From contig NZ_JAUSTE010000002.1 of the NCBI RefSeq assembly GCF_030812675.1, positions 62,001 through 126,000 of the forward strand: DNA of 64,000 bases, read 5' to 3'. The DNA is from Sinomonas atrocyanea (GTDB taxonomy: Bacteria > Actinomycetota > Actinomycetes > Actinomycetales > Micrococcaceae). Below the pieces are notes generated by a model. It made no database searches. It saw only the letters and a list, made by a program, of their open reading frames with translations, and had not been told where the DNA came from. Each line of letters begins with the position of its first letter. Positions within the stretch are counted from its first letter, which is position 1. Below, one piece after another: positions 62,504 through 64,000 of this stretch. The translations under genes were made by a program, and so were the position numbers.

Positions 62504-64000
62504 CAGGCGTCCTTCTGAGTACTGGCCGAGGTGGTTGTACTGGCCGACGTGGTTGTACTTGCCGACGTGGTGTTGCTGGCCGACGGGGTCTTCGCATTCC
62601 CAGTCTGCGCCCCCGGGTCCTCGCCGGGAACGTCCCAGGCCTTGGCGAGCGCGGCGCGCACGGCCCGGCCCTCGGCGGCCAGGCCGCCGTGGTCCTCGCC
62701 GCGGGTGAGGAGGCCGTACTCGATCATGGTGCGCCCGTCCTCGTGCTGGCCCACCCGCACCCACAGGCGCCGCCGGGTCAGGAAGAGGGAGCAGATGAGT
62801 CCGGCCAGGGAGAACAGGGCGAAGCCGAGGGCCCATTCCTGTCCCGGGTTGTGGTGGATGTCGAGGGCAACGTAGCGCTTGAGGCCGTCGAAGCTGATCG
62901 ACCCCTGCCCGTTCGGCAGGCTGTAGGACTGGCCCGCGCCCAGCACGATGCCCCCGGCAGGCTTGTCGCGGCCGTTGACCTGGGTCAGCTTGGCGACGTC
63001 GAGCGCGTAGACGTTCTGGGGCTTGCCCTTGTCGAGCCCGAGGTCGCCCACGTACGAGTTCAGGTTGAGCTGGACGTTGAGCGGATCGGGATCGGCGCTG
63101 AAGGCGACGTTGTTCGCGCCCTTCTCGGCGGTCGGGAGGAAGAATCCCACGAAGCCGAGCTGGGTGGGCTTGGCGTCGGGGACCTTGATGACGACCGTCG
63201 AGGTGTAGACGGCGTCGGTCGGGATGGCCGGAACAGGGCCCTGGAAGGCCACCTTCCCGTCGCCGCCGCGGACCGTCACCACCGGCGCGTAGCCGTTGCC
63301 GACGAGGTAGACGTCCGTGGCGCCGATCGAGATCGGGTCGTTGACCTTGAGGTCCTGCTGCCGCTCCGGATCGCCTGGCGAGTCCCGCGTGGTCACGTGC
63401 GCGGTGAAGTCGAGCGGCTGGCCGAACTGCTTGACCGACTCGCGGTCGTAGCGGACGTCGAACTTGTCCAGGCGGAGCGAGTACGGGGCGAGCCAGCTGG
63501 ACTGGAAGTCGGTGCCCGGGTTGAACGTGTCGTACCCGACGAGGGTGTTGACGAACGACTCGCCCTCGATCAGGGTGCGCTGGCCGCTGTAGCCGAACAG
63601 GCCGCCGATCGCCACAGACACGAGCACGCCCACGAGCCCGGAGTGGAAGCAGAGGTTTCCGAACTCCTTGAGGTAGCCCTTCTCGGCCCCCACGGAGTGG
63701 AACGCGGACGCACGACGGCGAGCACCGCCGTCGGGCGCGTCCGTCGCCTCGGTCTCGGGCGCGGCAGGGCGGAGGTCGACGCGGTAGCCGCGCTTCTTGA
63801 GGAGGGCTGCGGCCTGCTCGGCGGCATCCGCCGCGGCGAGGCCGCGCGCGGCCGGGACCACGAGCGTGCCGTAGACCGGCATGCGGGACAGCCGGGCGGG
63901 GGTGCGCGGCGGCTTCGAGCGCCAGGACTTCCAGTGGGCGATCGCCCGCGGGACGACGCAGCCGATCAGCGAGATGAACAGCAGCAGGTAGATGGCCGAG
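62503..64000 (-). CDS. resB: Cytochrome c biogenesis protein ResB, C-terminal part (runs off the right edge)
   Basis: The frame stays open past the window edge. Visible are a membrane helix (AIYLLLFISLIGCVVPR), a cytoplasmic loop with LLKKRGYRVDLR, a helix pair flanking the large extracytoplasmic domain (GNLCFHSGLVGVLVSVAIGGLFGYSGQRTLIEGESF), and the last helix WALGFALFSLAGLICSLFLT. FHSG near the second helix is a ResB hallmark. The cytoplasmic C-terminal tail ends in repeats of SASTTT encoded by an 18-bp DNA repeat (62519-62585). Confidence 0.93.
   Translation of the reverse strand, partial: SAIYLLLFISLIGCVVPRAIAHWKSWRSKPPRTPARLSRMPVYGTLVVPAARGLAAADAAEQAAALLKKRGYRVDLRPAAPETEATDAPDGGARRRASAFHSVGAEKGYLKEFGNLCFHSGLVGVLVSVAIGGLFGYSGQRTLIEGESFVNTLVGYDTFNPGTDFQSSWLAPYSLRLDKFDVRYDRESVKQFGQPLDFTAHVTTRDSPGDPERQQDLKVNDPISIGATDVYLVGNGYAPVVTVRGGDGKVAFQGPVPAIPTDAVYTSTVVIKVPDAKPTQLGFVGFFLPTAEKGANNVAFSADPDPLNVQLNLNSYVGDLGLDKGKPQNVYALDVAKLTQVNGRDKPAGGIVLGAGQSYSLPNGQGSISFDGLKRYVALDIHHNPGQEWALGFALFSLAGLICSLFLTRRRLWVRVGQHEDGRTMIEYGLLTRGEDHGGLAAEGRAVRAALAKAWDVPGEDPGAQTGNAKTPSASNTTSASTTTSASTTTSASTQKDA

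Overview
The window is very GC-rich DNA, densely packed with genes, with frequent GTG starts and many genes that seem to lack a ribosome binding site. Gene content and order point to an aerobic actinobacterium, most likely of the Micrococcaceae (Arthrobacter/Sinomonas type). Indicators are the menB-menE-menA / DUF4229 / PLDc_N / ccsB / resB order, a DUF222-HNH gene, a pta-ackA pair and a dispersed PaaR-controlled phenylacetate regulon. I saw no rRNA, tRNA, phage, insertion sequence or CRISPR array.

Layout. 1-5582 (minus): the start of a MinD/EspI-like ATPase gene, an MBL-fold hydrolase and the branched-chain 2-oxoacid dehydrogenase genes bkdABC, with a divergent Lrp/AsnC regulator at 5735-6190. 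6330-8703: glutamate decarboxylase and a membrane-anchored protein. 8898-13638 (minus): paaABCDE-paaG. 13843-16290: a low-molecular-weight tyrosine phosphatase convergent with a BY-kinase. 16406-23604: oligopeptidase B, an amino-acid permease, ackA and pta. 23776-26404: paaI, paaK and the TetR regulator PaaR. 26563-30494: a secreted phospholipase-C-type enzyme, a DUF427 protein and a Tat lipoprotein sugar dehydrogenase. 30675-34828 (minus): a tetR-mtlA-mtlD mannitol operon. 34949-41303: a lactonase, a CtpE-like P-type ATPase, a CoA-transferase/amidotransferase pair and a VOC protein. 41383-43509: paaZ. 43792-46006: SGNH hydrolase, GNAT and tyrosine phosphatase. 46186-49171 (minus): paaH, an enoyl-CoA hydratase and a thiolase. 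49382-54670: CPBP protease, YceI, an ABC-F ATPase, a duplicated-domain lipoprotein and a VOC protein. 54731-64000: lactate dehydrogenase, menB-menE-menA, a frameshifted DUF222-HNH gene, DUF4229, PLDc_N, ccsB and resB.

How the genes work together. The four paa blocks form a complete route: PaaK makes phenylacetyl-CoA, PaaABCDE epoxidises it, PaaG isomerises the epoxide, PaaZ opens and oxidises the ring, and the hydratase, dehydrogenase and thiolase yield acetyl-CoA and succinyl-CoA. PaaI rescues stalled CoA esters. Each block has the same palindromic operator near its promoter, so a single PaaR probably controls all four.

Most unusual signals. (i) Short tandem or inverted repeat arrays with locus-specific periods (14, 18, 20, 21, 22 or 32 bp) lie directly after stop codons at eight places, including six of the eleven convergent gene junctions. 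(ii) At least eleven genes have a TANNNT box 6-8 nt before the start codon, the pattern of leaderless transcripts. One is a 25-bp divergent promoter whose two -10 boxes are 1 bp apart. (iii) A possible leaderless three-codon leader ORF precedes the ABC-F gene. I did not find a clearly new multi-gene system; the repeat arrays are the best candidate for something undescribed.
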